DNA of 64,000 nt from Glycomyces buryatensis (GCF_004912275.1 NZ_STGY01000010.1:1-64000), one strand, 5' to 3'; positions 38,180 to 49,711 are shown, counted from the first letter of the stretch. Numbers and translations: made by a program. Notes: generated from the letters alone by a model not told the origin.

Positions 38180-38803
38180 CTATTCCTCGCCGCCGGATTC
38201 GGATTCGATCCGGGCGAGATGGCCCTCCATATTGGTGATATCGGCCTTTTGGACGGTCACCATGTTCTGGGCCGCGCCGACCACGGTGTCGTTGTCGCTC
38301 AAGTCGATCAGCGTCTCGGCCATGTCGATCCCGCCAATGTGGTGGGCGATCATGAGTTCGCCGAACATGATGTCGGCCTCGCGCCCGGTGAGGGATCTGA
38401 ACTCGGTCATCTCCTCATCGGTGGCCATCCCGGCCATCTGGCCCGACTGCTCCAGGTCGTGGACGTGCTCGTCGCCCGCCCAGGCCATCGGCTCGCTGGC
38501 GCTCATCTGCACGTCCCACTCGTTCAGCCAGGAGCGCATCATCCCGATCTCGGCGCTCTGGGCGGTGGCGATGTCGTAGGCGATGGCGCGCATCGCCTCG
38601 TCCTCGCCGACCTCCCACTCGTGCATGGCCATCGCGACGGCCTGCTGATGGTGGGTCTGCATGTCGCGGGCGAAGCCGGCCTCGGCCGAGTCGTTCCCCG
38701 GACTCGCCGTGCCCGCCACCCAGCCGACCACGAGGCCGGCGCCGAGCATGAGCACGGCCGCCACGGCCACGAGCAGCGCCGGACTGCGCCACAGGCGATT
38801 CAT
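38180..38803 (-). CDS. DUF305 family protein
   Basis: The 207-residue protein has an N-terminal signal-anchor (about 8-30) and a four-helix-bundle-like DUF305 domain. It shows the two histidine-rich repeats FARDMQTHHQQAVAMAMHEW and FGELMIAHHIGGIDMAETLI, and many methionines, suggesting copper or other metal binding. The function is not established. It begins five bases after the stop of the DUF3105 gene and nine bases before the next gene, so the three look co-transcribed. Confidence 0.88.
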   Translation of the reverse strand: MNRLWRSPALLVAVAAVLMLGAGLVVGWVAGTASPGNDSAEAGFARDMQTHHQQAVAMAMHEWEVGEDEAMRAIAYDIATAQSAEIGMMRSWLNEWDVQMSASEPMAWAGDEHVHDLEQSGQMAGMATDEEMTEFRSLTGREADIMFGELMIAHHIGGIDMAETLIDLSDNDTVVGAAQNMVTVQKADITNMEGHLARIESESGGEE

Positions 38804-38808
38804 CAGAG

Positions 38809-39675
38809 CTACTCCCCGCTGCCGGACTGGCCTTCCATCTGCTCCATCATCTCAGCAAGCTCTTCCTCGCTCATCTGCGAGGGGTCCATTCCGCCGCCCT
38901 GCTGCTGCGCTGCCGCAGCGGCTTCCTCGGCCGTCGTGGTGACGCCGCCCTCGCAGGTCGCGTTCATCTCGGCGAGGTTGTCGCCGTTCTGGACGTAGAA
39001 GTTGAGGAACTCCTCGATCTTGGGGTCGTTCAGGTCGTCGGTCTGGTACTGGACGCCCCACGCCTGCACTGAAACGGCCTTGCCCTGCTCGGGGTAGGGG
39101 CTCATGAAGCTGTAGTCGCGGCCCTCGATCAGGCCGGTCAGCTGCTCGATCCCGTCGCCGTCCACCAGCGCGGGGTCGTAGGTCAGCCACACCGCGCCGT
39201 GCTCCAGCGAGTGGACGGCGTTGCCGTCGACGATGGCCCCGGCGTAGACCGAGCCGGTGCAGGTCTGCCACTGGCTGAGGTGGTTGCCGCCGGCGGGCGG
39301 GGCGATCTCGTAAGTCGGAGGAGTGCCGTCCCAGGCCTCGTCGGCGTCGACGTGGTTCTGCTGCATGACCCAGGGGTTCTTCAGGTCCTCGGCGGTGACG
39401 TCGCCGTCATCGATCGCCTGCTGGGCCTCCTGGTAGCTGCCGTATTCGCCGTAGAAGTCCGTGACGCCCTCTGGGGGCTGGCTGCGGTCCCACACGACGA
39501 ACACGGCGGCGGCGATGAGGCCGAGTGCCACGACGCCGACGCCGGAGAAGGTGAGGATCAGGCCCCACGGCTTGGGCTGCTTGACCTGGACGGCGCGGCC
39601 CTTGCGGCCAGCGCCGGAGGCCGAGCCATTGAAGGCCGAGCCCTTGGAAGGAGACTGCTTCTTCTTGGGTGCCAT
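38809..39675 (-). CDS. DUF3105 family membrane protein
   Basis: The 288-residue protein has a basic N-terminus, one transmembrane helix (about 38-61, GLILTFSGVGVVALGLIAAAVFVVW) and an extracytoplasmic DUF3105 domain. It carries the conserved NHVD, PPAGGNHLSQWQTCTG and HSLEHGAVWLTYDP segments, with several His, and ends in an acidic Met/Gln/Glu-rich tail. The function is unknown. A second DUF3105 gene lies upstream at 39875, and a DUF305 gene directly downstream. Confidence 0.88.
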   Translation of the reverse strand: MAPKKKQSPSKGSAFNGSASGAGRKGRAVQVKQPKPWGLILTFSGVGVVALGLIAAAVFVVWDRSQPPEGVTDFYGEYGSYQEAQQAIDDGDVTAEDLKNPWVMQQNHVDADEAWDGTPPTYEIAPPAGGNHLSQWQTCTGSVYAGAIVDGNAVHSLEHGAVWLTYDPALVDGDGIEQLTGLIEGRDYSFMSPYPEQGKAVSVQAWGVQYQTDDLNDPKIEEFLNFYVQNGDNLAEMNATCEGGVTTTAEEAAAAAQQQGGGMDPSQMSEEELAEMMEQMEGQSGSGE

Positions 39676-39874
39676 GTTCGCTGGGAGCCTTATTCGTCGA
39701 CTTCGGGATGGTTACGGGAGGAAGGTCCGACACCGTCGAGCGAATTCCTCTCGCGTACGCCACCATACCGGGTCGACTTGTCGGGAATTATGAGAGCGGT
39801 CCACATCACTGTGCGCGCGGGGCCGAATCGGACGGACCCGCCGGTCGCGGGCCCGCCCAGGAGCGTGCGCCCAT

Positions 39875-40579
39875 CTAAGCCTCGACGGTGGTGACGAGCC
39901 CGCCCTCGCACGTCGCGTTCGGCTCGGGGTTGAAGGCCGGGTTGAGGATGTACGCGTCCAGGTAGGCCTCGATGTTCGGATCGGCGACGTCCTCGGTCTG
40001 GTACCGGTTGCCCCACGACTGGAGCGACACCGCCACGCCCTGGCCGGGGTAGGGGCTCATGAGGCTGTAGTCGCGGTCCCCGATCTGCTCCGCCAGCGCC
40101 GCAACTCCGGCGGCGTCGACCAGTTCCGGGTCGTAGGTCAGCCACACCGCGCCGTGCTCCATCGAGTGCACGGCATTGCCGTCCGCGACCGGGCCGTCGT
40201 ACACCGAGCCGGTGCAGGTCTGCCAGACGCTCAGGTGGTTCCCGCCGGCCGGGGGGCTCATCTCGTACGTCGGCGGCTCGGTGCTGCCGGAGGCGTCGAC
40301 GTGGTCCTGCTGCACCACGAACGGGTATTCGAGGTCTTCGGCGGTGATGTCGCCCGCATTGATCGCCGCGATCGCGGTCACGTAGTCGCCGTGCTCGCCG
40401 TAGAAGTTCTCGACCCCGTCGATCTCGACGGTCTCGCCCGGTGTGCTCTGGGCGGCCGTCGACTCCTCGGCGGCTTCGCCGTTCTCGGGTTCGGGATCGG
40501 GCTGGCTGCATCCGAAGCCGAGCGTCGCGAGCGCGGCGACGGAGGCGAGTGCGGTGAGACGGTGACGAAGCGGGTGCAT
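39875..40579 (-). CDS. DUF3105 family lipoprotein
   Basis: The 234-residue protein has a lipobox (LGFGC, Cys24), so it is a lipoprotein; the linker after it is rich in Glu, Ser and Thr. The DUF3105 domain has the same landmarks as its neighbour: PPAGGNHLSVWQTCTG, HSMEHGAVWLTYDP and SLMSPYPGQG. Roughly 60 percent of the domain looks identical to the gene at 38809, so the pair came from a duplication. It diverges from argS with 108 bp between them, so argS has its own promoter. Confidence 0.88.
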   Translation of the reverse strand: MHPLRHRLTALASVAALATLGFGCSQPDPEPENGEAAEESTAAQSTPGETVEIDGVENFYGEHGDYVTAIAAINAGDITAEDLEYPFVVQQDHVDASGSTEPPTYEMSPPAGGNHLSVWQTCTGSVYDGPVADGNAVHSMEHGAVWLTYDPELVDAAGVAALAEQIGDRDYSLMSPYPGQGVAVSLQSWGNRYQTEDVADPNIEAYLDAYILNPAFNPEPNATCEGGLVTTVEA

Positions 40580-40687
40580 GGCACTGCCCTTCCAGTCGGG
40601 GCCGGGTCGCCAGTGACTCTACTTCAGGCTGGTCACACAGGGCTTTATCGGTCGCGAGTGTCTCGGAGCTACGTCTAGGATTGCGGG

Positions 40688-42337
40688 GTGACTCCTGAGA
40701 CGCTCGCAGAGAAAGTGCTGTCCGCAACGCGCACGGTGTTCGCCGACCTCGGCCTCGACACCGCTGTGCTGCCCGATAAGACGGCCGTGGAGCGACCCCG
40801 AAACCCCGAGCACGGGGACTACGCCTCCAATATCGCTCTGCAGGTGGCGAAGAAGGCCGGCGCGAACCCGCGCGAGCTCGCCGCGGGCATCGCCGCGAAG
40901 CTCGCCGAGACCGACGGCGTCTCCAAGGCCGACATCGCCGGCCCCGGCTTCCTGAACATCACCCTCGACGCGGCCGCCGCCGGCGAGATCGCCGGACGGG
41001 TCATCGCCGCCGGGACCGCTTACGGGTACAACACCTCGATGGAGGGCGTCAACGCGAACCTGGAGTTCGTGTCGGCGAACCCCACCGGGCCGATCCACGC
41101 CGGCGGCACCCGTTGGGCGGCCATGGGCGATGCGCTCGCCCGTGTCATGCGCGCTTCCGGCGCGAAAGTGACCTCTGAGTACTACGTCAACGACGCCGGC
41201 GCCCAGATCGACCACTTCGCCGCCTCGCTGCTGGCCCGCGCCAAAGACGAGCCGACTCCCGAGAACGGCTACGTCGGCGCCTACATCGACGAGATCGCCG
41301 CCGACGTGCTGAAGCGCCGGCCCGAAGCGCTCGAAGCAGACGATGCGCTCGACATCTTCCGCACCGTCGGCCTGGAGCTGATGCTCGACGACATCAAAGC
41401 CACCCTGGCCGACTTCGGCACCCACTTCGACGTGTTCTTCTCCGAGAAGAGCCTCCACGACAAGGGCGAGCTCGAAGTGGCGGTGGACCGGCTCGCCAAG
41501 CTCGGCCACGTCTACGAGGCCGACGGGGCGACCTGGCTGCGCACCACCACCTTCGGCGACGACAAGGACCGCGTCCTCAAGAACTCCAAGGGCGCCTGGA
41601 CCTACTTCGCCTCGGACTGTGCCTACTACCTCGACAAGCGCGAGCGCGGATTCGGCAAGCTCGTGTTCATGCTCGGCGCCGACCACCACGGCTACGTCGG
41701 CCGGATGCAGGCGATCAGCCAGGCATTCGGCGACGAACCGGGCACCATGGAGATCCTCATCGGCCAGTTCGTCAACCTCCTGCGCGACGGCGAGCCGATC
41801 CGGCTGTCCAAACGGGCCGGAAACGTCGTGACGCTCAACGACATCGTCGACGCGGTCGGCATCGACGCCACCCGCTACGCCCTCACCCGCTACTCCGCGG
41901 ACTCCACGATCGACCTCGACATCGACCTGTGGACGAAGCATTCCAGCGACAACCCGGTCTATTACGTGCAGTACGCGCACGCCCGCATCTCCGGAGTGCT
42001 GCGCAACGCCGCCGAGCGGAGCGCCGAACGCGGCGGCGCCTACGACGCGTCGCTGTTGACCCACCCCAGGGAGGTCGATCTGGCGCTGGCGTTGGCGGAG
42101 TTCCCGGCCGTGGTCGCCGCCGCCGCCGACCTCCGCGAGCCGCACCGCGTCGCCCGCTACGCCGAGGACCTGGCCGCGGCCTACCACCGCTTCCAGCACG
42201 ACTGCCGCATCCTGCCCTATCCGGACGAGGAGTTCACCGAGACGGGCCGGGCCCGGCTGTGGCTGGCCGACGCGACCCGCGTCGTCATCGCCAACTCGCT
42301 CGCCATGCTCGGCGTCTCAGCCCCGGAGCGGATGTAA
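40688..42337 (+). CDS. argS: Arginyl-tRNA synthetase
   Basis: ArgRS charges tRNA-Arg. The 549-residue class I enzyme has the N-terminal Add1 domain, the HIGH-type motif HAGGTRWAAMGDALARVM, the KMSKS-like SKRAGNVV, and a C-terminal DALR anticodon-binding domain. It starts with a GTG exactly seven bases after TAGGAT (40676-40681), so the mRNA appears leaderless. The stop shares a base with the lysA ATG (TAATG), so the two are coupled. Confidence 0.95.
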   Translation: MTPETLAEKVLSATRTVFADLGLDTAVLPDKTAVERPRNPEHGDYASNIALQVAKKAGANPRELAAGIAAKLAETDGVSKADIAGPGFLNITLDAAAAGEIAGRVIAAGTAYGYNTSMEGVNANLEFVSANPTGPIHAGGTRWAAMGDALARVMRASGAKVTSEYYVNDAGAQIDHFAASLLARAKDEPTPENGYVGAYIDEIAADVLKRRPEALEADDALDIFRTVGLELMLDDIKATLADFGTHFDVFFSEKSLHDKGELEVAVDRLAKLGHVYEADGATWLRTTTFGDDKDRVLKNSKGAWTYFASDCAYYLDKRERGFGKLVFMLGADHHGYVGRMQAISQAFGDEPGTMEILIGQFVNLLRDGEPIRLSKRAGNVVTLNDIVDAVGIDATRYALTRYSADSTIDLDIDLWTKHSSDNPVYYVQYAHARISGVLRNAAERSAERGGAYDASLLTHPREVDLALALAEFPAVVAAAADLREPHRVARYAEDLAAAYHRFQHDCRILPYPDEEFTETGRARLWLADATRVVIANSLAMLGVSAPERM

Positions 42338-43743
42338 TGCGGATCCACGAAGCCGGCGCACTGCACGGCGACTTCGACTTCTACACGCTGCGCCCCGGCT
42401 GGCTCGGCGTGCCCGACGACGTCAACGCCCTGCACCCGGAGCTGTGGGCGAGCAATGTCGAACGATCCGACGACGGGGTCCTCCACATCGGCGGCATCTC
42501 GGTCGAGAGACTCGCCGCCGAGTTCGGCACCCCCGCCTACGTGCTCGACGAGGACGACTTCCGCGCCCGCTGCCGGGCCTGGACCGAGGCCTTCGACGGC
42601 GCCGACGTCTACTACGCCGCCAAGGCCTTCTGCTCCAAAGCGGTCCTGCGGGCCGCCGTGGAGGAGGGCCTGAACGTCGACGTCTGCTCCGCCGGGGAAC
42701 TCGCCGTCGCGCTGGCCGCCGGGGTGGAGCCGGCCCGGCTCGGCCTCCACGGCAACAACAAGTCCGTCGCCGAACTGCGCCAGGCCGTCGAACTCGACCT
42801 GGGTCGCATCGTCGCCGACTCCTACACCGAGATCGCGCGGCTCGAAGAGATCAGCGCGGCCCTGGGCAAGCGGGCCAAGGTGATGGTCCGCGTCAATGTC
42901 GGCGTCGAGGCCCACACCCACGAGTACATCGCCACCGCCCACGAGGACCAGAAGTTCGGCTTCTCCCTCACCGGCGGCCACGCCTACGAGGCCGCCCGCC
43001 GCGTCATCGCCGCCGAGCACCTCGAACTGATCGGGCTGCACTCGCACATCGGCTCCCAGATCTTCGACACCGCCGCGTTCGAGGTCTCCGCCGCCCGCGT
43101 CGTCCGCCTGCACGCGAAGCTCCAGACCGACCTGGGCGTCTCCATCCCCGAGATGGACCTCGGCGGCGGCTTCGGCATGGCCTACACCAGCCAGGACGAC
43201 CCGCAGCCGCCCGCCGACATCGCCGCCTCGCTGGGCAAGATCGTCGCCGAGGAATGCGCCGCCGCCGGCATCGACACCCCGCGGTTGTCCATCGAACCCG
43301 GCCGCACCCTCATCGGCCCGGCCGTGTTCACCCTCTACGAGGTCGGCACCGTCAAGCCCGTCACCCTCTCCTCGGTGGGCGCCTCGCGCCTGTACGTGTC
43401 GGTCGACGGGGGCATGAGCGACAACATCCGCTCCGCGCTCTACGACGCCACCTACTCGGCCACGATCGCCTCGCGTTCCTCCGCGGCCGCACCGGCACTG
43501 GCCCGAGTAGTGGGAAAGCATTGCGAAGCGGGCGACATTGTTGTTAAAGATGAGTTCCTACCAGCCGACGTCGCCCCCGGCGACCTGCTCGCGGTGCCGG
43601 GAACCGGCGCCTACTGCCGGTCAATGGGCTCGAACTACAACCACGTGCCCCGCCCGCCGGTCGTCGCCGTCAGGAACGGCGAGGCGCGGGTGATCCTGGC
43701 CCGTGAAACGGTCGATGACCTCCTGCGTCTCGACGTCGGCTAA
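42337..43743 (+). CDS. lysA: Diaminopimelate decarboxylase
   Basis: LysA decarboxylates meso-DAP to lysine. The 468-residue enzyme shows YYAAKAFCSKAVL with the PLP lysine, the HSHIGSQIF segment, GGGFGMAY (phosphate-binding) and EPGRTLIGPA, SVDGGMSDNIR. The ATG at 42337 overlaps the argS stop, so no ribosome site is needed. It begins an aspartate-family group with hom, thrC and thrB, in the usual actinobacterial order. Confidence 0.95.
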   Translation: MRIHEAGALHGDFDFYTLRPGWLGVPDDVNALHPELWASNVERSDDGVLHIGGISVERLAAEFGTPAYVLDEDDFRARCRAWTEAFDGADVYYAAKAFCSKAVLRAAVEEGLNVDVCSAGELAVALAAGVEPARLGLHGNNKSVAELRQAVELDLGRIVADSYTEIARLEEISAALGKRAKVMVRVNVGVEAHTHEYIATAHEDQKFGFSLTGGHAYEAARRVIAAEHLELIGLHSHIGSQIFDTAAFEVSAARVVRLHAKLQTDLGVSIPEMDLGGGFGMAYTSQDDPQPPADIAASLGKIVAEECAAAGIDTPRLSIEPGRTLIGPAVFTLYEVGTVKPVTLSSVGASRLYVSVDGGMSDNIRSALYDATYSATIASRSSAAAPALARVVGKHCEAGDIVVKDEFLPADVAPGDLLAVPGTGAYCRSMGSNYNHVPRPPVVAVRNGEARVILARETVDDLLRLDVG

Positions 43744-43769
43744 CACCAACTCTCGGAAGGTAACCAGCG

Positions 43770-45047
43770 ATGAAACTCGCGCTACTCGGATGCGGCACCG
43801 TCGGCAGTGAAGTCGTGCGCCTCATGCGAATGCGCGGGGACGACCTGGCCGCCCGAGTAGGTGAACCGATCGAGATCGCCGGGATCGCGGTGCGGCGCCT
43901 CGACCGCGACCGCTCGCACCTGCCGGTCGACCCGTCGCTGTTCACCACCGATGCGCTCGGACTGATCAAACGCGACGACGTCGACCTCGTCGTGGAGGTC
44001 GCCGGCGGCATCGAGCCCGCCCGCACCTGGATCGCCACCGCCCTCGCCGAGGGCAAGTCCGTGGTCACCGCCAACAAGGCCCTCCTGGCCGAGGACGGGC
44101 CCGCCCTGTCCGCCGCCGCGAAGGCCGGCGGCGCCGACCTGTACTACGAGGCCGCCGCCGCGGCGGCCATCCCGCTCATGCGTCCGCTGCGCGAATCGCT
44201 GCACGGCGACAAGATCAACCGCGTCCTCGGCATCGTCAACGGCACCACCAACTACATCTGCTCGCAGATGTCGCGCACCGGCGCGTCCTTCTCCGAGGCG
44301 CTCGCCGAGGCCACCGACCTGGGCTATGCCGAGGCCGATCCGACCGCCGACATCGACGGCTTCGACGCCGCCGCCAAGGCCGCGCTCATCGCCTCCCTCG
44401 CCTTCCACACCCACGTGGACCTGGGTGAGGTCTACCGCGAAGGCATCCGCGACCTCAAGGCCTCGGACATCGCCTCCGCCGCCTCCGAGGGCCGCGTCGT
44501 CAAGCTGCTGTGCATCGCCACCCGCGAAGAGGACGGCGTCTCCGTGCGCGTCCACCCCGCGATGATCCCCGCGACCCACCCGCTCGCCAACGTCGACGGC
44601 GCCTACAACGCCGTATTCGTCGAGGCCGAGTCCGCCGGGCGCCTCATGTTCTACGGCGCCGGCGCCGGCGGCACCGAGACCGCCTCCGCCGTGCTCGGCG
44701 ACATCGTCGCCGTGGCCCGCAACAAGCGCGGCGGCATCACTGCCTTCCCGCCCGAGGCCGCCTACTCGGACCTGCCGGTGAAACCCATCGGCGAGGCCCG
44801 CACCCGCTACCACGTCAGCCTCGACGTGGTCGACGAGCCGGGCGTGCTCGCCCGAGTGGCGGCCACCTTCGCCCACCACGGCGTCAGCCTCGCCACCGTG
44901 CATCAGTCCGGGCAGGGTGATGAGGCCAAGCTCGTCCTGGTCACCCACATCGCGGCGGATCAGCAATTGTCGGACACCGTAGAGGAACTGTCGCAACTGA
45001 CGTCGGTGCACCAAGTCGCCAGCGTCATGCGAGTCGAAGGAGAATAG
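43770..45047 (+). CDS. hom: Homoserine dehydrogenase
   Basis: Hom reduces aspartate semialdehyde to homoserine, the branch point to Thr and Met. The 425-residue protein has an N-terminal NAD(P) fingerprint (LALLGCGTVGSEVVRLM), the TANKALLAEDG and NRVLGIVNGTTNYI blocks, and a C-terminal ACT domain (RYHVSLDVVDEPGVLARVA) that usually mediates threonine feedback. A GGAAGGTAA lies before the ATG. thrC follows six bases later. Confidence 0.96.
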   Translation: MKLALLGCGTVGSEVVRLMRMRGDDLAARVGEPIEIAGIAVRRLDRDRSHLPVDPSLFTTDALGLIKRDDVDLVVEVAGGIEPARTWIATALAEGKSVVTANKALLAEDGPALSAAAKAGGADLYYEAAAAAAIPLMRPLRESLHGDKINRVLGIVNGTTNYICSQMSRTGASFSEALAEATDLGYAEADPTADIDGFDAAAKAALIASLAFHTHVDLGEVYREGIRDLKASDIASAASEGRVVKLLCIATREEDGVSVRVHPAMIPATHPLANVDGAYNAVFVEAESAGRLMFYGAGAGGTETASAVLGDIVAVARNKRGGITAFPPEAAYSDLPVKPIGEARTRYHVSLDVVDEPGVLARVAATFAHHGVSLATVHQSGQGDEAKLVLVTHIAADQQLSDTVEELSQLTSVHQVASVMRVEGE

Positions 45048-45053
45048 GACGAC

Positions 45054-46124
45054 ATGTCCGAAAGCGCAATGCGCCCGGGGTGGCGCGGTCTGATTGAAGA
45101 GTTCAGAGACCGGCTTCCGGTCACCGATGCCACCCCGGTCGTCACCCTCCAGGAGGGCGGCACGCCGCTGCTCCCGGCTCCCATCCTGTCTGAGAAGACC
45201 GGCTGCGACGTCTACCTCAAGATCGAGGGCCTCAACCCGACCGGCTCCTTCAAGGACCGCGGCATGACCATGGCCGTCTCCAAGGCCGTCGAGGCCGGTT
45301 CCAAGGCCGTCATCTGCGCCTCCACCGGCAATACGTCGGCCTCGGCCGCCGCCTACGCCGCCCGGGCCGGCATCACCTGCGCCGTGCTCGTCCCCGCGGG
45401 GAAGATCGCGCTCGGCAAACTCGCCCAGGCCCTCGTCCACGGCGCCAAACTCCTCCAGCTCGACGGCAACTTCGACGACTGCCTCACCATCGCGGACAAG
45501 CTCTCCCAGGACTACCCGGTCACGCTGGTCAACCACATCAACCCCAACCGGATCCAGGGCCAGAAGACCGCCGCGTTCGAGGTCGCCGCCGTCCTCGGCG
45601 ACGCCCCCGACATCCACGTCCTGCCCGTCGGCAACGCCGGCAACATCACCGCCTACTGGCTCGGCTACAACGAGGACCACAAGGCCGGCAACATCACCAA
45701 GCTGCCCCGCATGCTCGGCGTCCAGGCCGCCGGGGCCGCGCCGATCGTCAACGGCCACGTCGTGGAGCACCCGCAGACCATCGCCACCGCCATCCGCATC
45801 GGCAATCCCGCCTCCTGGACCAAGGCCCTCGACGCCAAGCAGGAGTCGAACGGCGACATCATCGCCGCCACCGACCGCGAGATCCACTCCGCCTACATGC
45901 TCCTGGCCCGCCACGAGGGCGTGTTCGTCGAACTCGCCTCCGCCGCCTCGGTCGCCGGACTGCTCAAGCAGGCCGAGGCCGGATGGGTCGACAAGGGACA
46001 GACGATCGTCTGCACCGTGACCGGCAACGGCCTCAAGGACCCCGACTGGGCCGTCTCGACCGCCCCGCAGCCGCAGACCGTCCCCGTGGACGTGGTCCAG
46101 ACCGCGACCGCCCTGGGTCTCTAG
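45054..46124 (+). CDS. thrC: Threonine synthase
   Basis: ThrC converts phosphohomoserine to threonine. The 356-residue PLP enzyme carries [11 protein letters not shown] (Schiff-base Lys), the [10 protein letters not shown] phosphate-binding loop, and [11 protein letters not shown] with the second PLP-phosphate loop. It is the short bacterial form, without the long N-terminal domain of E. coli ThrC. It lies between hom and thrB with gaps of only a few bases, so it is in one operon. Confidence 0.95.
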   Translation: MSESAMRPGWRGLIEEFRDRLPVTDATPVVTLQEGGTPLLPAPILSEKTGCDVYLKIEGLNPTGSFKDRGMTMAVSKAVEAGSKAVICASTGNTSASAAAYAARAGITCAVLVPAGKIALGKLAQALVHGAKLLQLDGNFDDCLTIADKLSQDYPVTLVNHINPNRIQGQKTAAFEVAAVLGDAPDIHVLPVGNAGNITAYWLGYNEDHKAGNITKLPRMLGVQAAGAAPIVNGHVVEHPQTIATAIRIGNPASWTKALDAKQESNGDIIAATDREIHSAYMLLARHEGVFVELASAASVAGLLKQAEAGWVDKGQTIVCTVTGNGLKDPDWAVSTAPQPQTVPVDVVQTATALGL

Positions 46125-46127
46125 GCG

Positions 46128-47006
46128 ATGGGAACCAGCGCCACCGTTCGGGTTCCCGCGACCTCCGCGAATCTCGGACCCGGCTTCGACTCGCTCGGCC
46201 TCGCCCTCGACCTGTACGACGAGGTCACCGCCGCCAGGACCCCCTCCGGCGTCAGCGTCGAAGTGGACGGCGAAGGCGCCGAGACCGTCGCCACCGACGA
46301 ACGGCACCTCGTCGCCGCCACCATGCTGCGCACCTTCGACCACCTCGGCGTGCCCGCCCCCGGCCTGCACCTGAAGTGCCGCAACCGCATCCCGCACGCC
46401 CGCGGACTCGGCTCCTCCTCGGCCGCGATCGTGGCCGGCATCATGCTCGCCGACGATCTCGCCGAAAGCCGCATGAGCCGCGGCGAGAAACTGGCGCTGG
46501 CCAGCGAGATCGAGGGGCATCCGGACAATGTGGCCCCGTGCCTCCTGGGCGGCTTCACCATCGCCTACACCACAGAGGACGGCGCGTCGGCGGTCAGTCT
46601 CGAAGTCTCTCCCCGCGTGCGCCCTTGGGTGTTCGTGCCCGAGGTCAAGGGCCTGACGGCCGCGGCCCGGGCCGCGCTGCCGGAGAAGGTGCCGTACGCC
46701 GACGCGGTGTTCAACCTCTCCCGGGCCGCGCTGCTGGTCGACGCGATCACGCGCAAGCCCTCCCGCCTGTTCGAGGCGACCGATGACCGACTTCACCAGT
46801 CGTATCGGGCCAAGGGAATGCCGCAGAGCATGCACTTGTTGAGGGAATTGCGTTCAGCCGGGATTGCGGCGGCGGTATCGGGAGCGGGACCGACGGTCAT
46901 CGCCCTGGCGACCGCCGAGTCGCCGATCCCGGAGGAATCGTCCGGTTTCCGGGCCCTGCGCCTGGACGTAGCGGACGGCGCCGTGATCGTCGCCGGCCCG
47001 AGCTAG
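46128..47006 (+). CDS. thrB: Homoserine kinase
   Basis: ThrB phosphorylates homoserine to phosphohomoserine for ThrC. The 292-residue protein is a GHMP kinase: the N-terminal SATVRVPATSANLGPGFDS, the ATP-binding PHARGLGSSSAAIVAG, the C-terminal SGAGPTVIAL. It begins three bases after the thrC stop. Its stop codon lies inside the left arm of a 167-bp imperfect palindrome (47003-47169). Confidence 0.95.
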   Translation: MGTSATVRVPATSANLGPGFDSLGLALDLYDEVTAARTPSGVSVEVDGEGAETVATDERHLVAATMLRTFDHLGVPAPGLHLKCRNRIPHARGLGSSSAAIVAGIMLADDLAESRMSRGEKLALASEIEGHPDNVAPCLLGGFTIAYTTEDGASAVSLEVSPRVRPWVFVPEVKGLTAAARAALPEKVPYADAVFNLSRAALLVDAITRKPSRLFEATDDRLHQSYRAKGMPQSMHLLRELRSAGIAAAVSGAGPTVIALATAESPIPEESSGFRALRLDVADGAVIVAGPS

Positions 47007-47169
47007 CGGGTGCGTGGTGGTACCGGAAGGTCTGGCTCCGGCCCGTTTGCCCGCTCGCTGCGTTGTCGGGCTCCCAGATCCAACACCGGGATCTGGAAGC
47101 CCTTCCGCCTTGCGAGCGAACAAACGGACTCGGATCCAGCCTCACCCGGTACCACCATGCACCCGCTAG
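47003..47169. repeat. 167-bp imperfect palindrome at the thrB stop (MITE-like)
   Basis: The two ends are near-identical inverted repeats: CTAGCGGGTGCGTGGTGGTA at the left and CTAGCGGGTGCATGGTGGTA at the right (inverted), with more matching toward a central perfect stem CCAGATCC/GGATCTGG (47074-47081 and 47089-47096). About 80 percent of the arms match. The outer CTAG on each side could be part of the arms or a short target duplication. It might be a small palindromic mobile element or a large terminator. It contains the thrB stop. Confidence 0.6.
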
Positions 47170-47693
47170 GCGTCTCTCTGACCTCGATGATGAGTGATCT
47201 TCGGGTCCGTTGGTGAGATTGGGAAGGGTGCGCTAGTATTCCTTCTAGACGACCACCCGGTGTCGTGACTGCTCGAAGCCTTGCTTATGCTTGTGGTCAC
47301 AACAGCTGCGGCGCATCCAGCGCACGCCTGATCTCTTGTTTGGGTCATCACCCTCAATCATGGATTTGTGACTTTGCATAGCTCTAGCGTGACATGGCAC
47401 AGTTCTGACTTCGCTTCTGCGAAGCACCACGTGTCGCACCGTGCGCGTCGATCATCTTCGCCGGCTGGCAAATCACAGACCCAGAGGCGAAGCCTCAACC
47501 GGGACCTCCATCTGGCGGCCCCAGGGTGTACCCAGTACCAGCTGTTGCACCGATTCACCGTGACCAATCTATGAGCGCACGGTGTGCGACGCGATGGCCG
47601 GACGCAAACCAGAACATCGGCATTGCGGCTATTTGAAAGACGCGGAAACTCCTCGAATTCACCTTCGAAGTTCTCCGCCAGGGAAGGAATCCA
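47170..47693 (+). other. Long leader region of rho
   Basis: This 524-bp stretch shows no protein-coding gene. It is less GC-rich than its neighbours. A promoter at 47210-47239 would give a leader of about 450 bases before the rho TTG. A perfect CTTCGC/GCGAAG hairpin lies at 47409-47424 and other stems are possible. Rho leaders in other bacteria mediate autoregulation, which could apply here. Confidence 0.45.
47210..47239 (+). promoter_or_regulatory. Candidate rho promoter
   Basis: TTGGTG (47210-47215) and TAGTAT (47234-47239) are spaced by 18 bp, predicting a start near 47246. It lies after the palindromic element and before a long untranslated region. Confidence 0.45.
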
Positions 47694-49670
<1,977 letters not shown>

Positions 49671-49678
49671 GTGTGAGA

Positions 49679-49711
49679 CGTGAGGCCGCTCTGGTTGAGA
49701 GCGGCCTCACG
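49679..49711 (+). terminator. Hairpin terminator after rho
   Basis: CGTGAGGCCGCTCT (49679-49692) and AGAGCGGCCTCACG (49698-49711) form a 14-bp stem with a 5-base loop, eight bases after the rho stop. AT-rich sequence follows, though there is no pure T-run. Confidence 0.75.

Noticed and set aside
43782-46835. Open frame of over 1000 codons antisense to hom-thrC-thrB
   Set aside because: It mirrors three well-supported genes, has low-complexity Gly/Val/Asp-rich content typical of the opposite frame in high-GC DNA, and has no recognisable domain.
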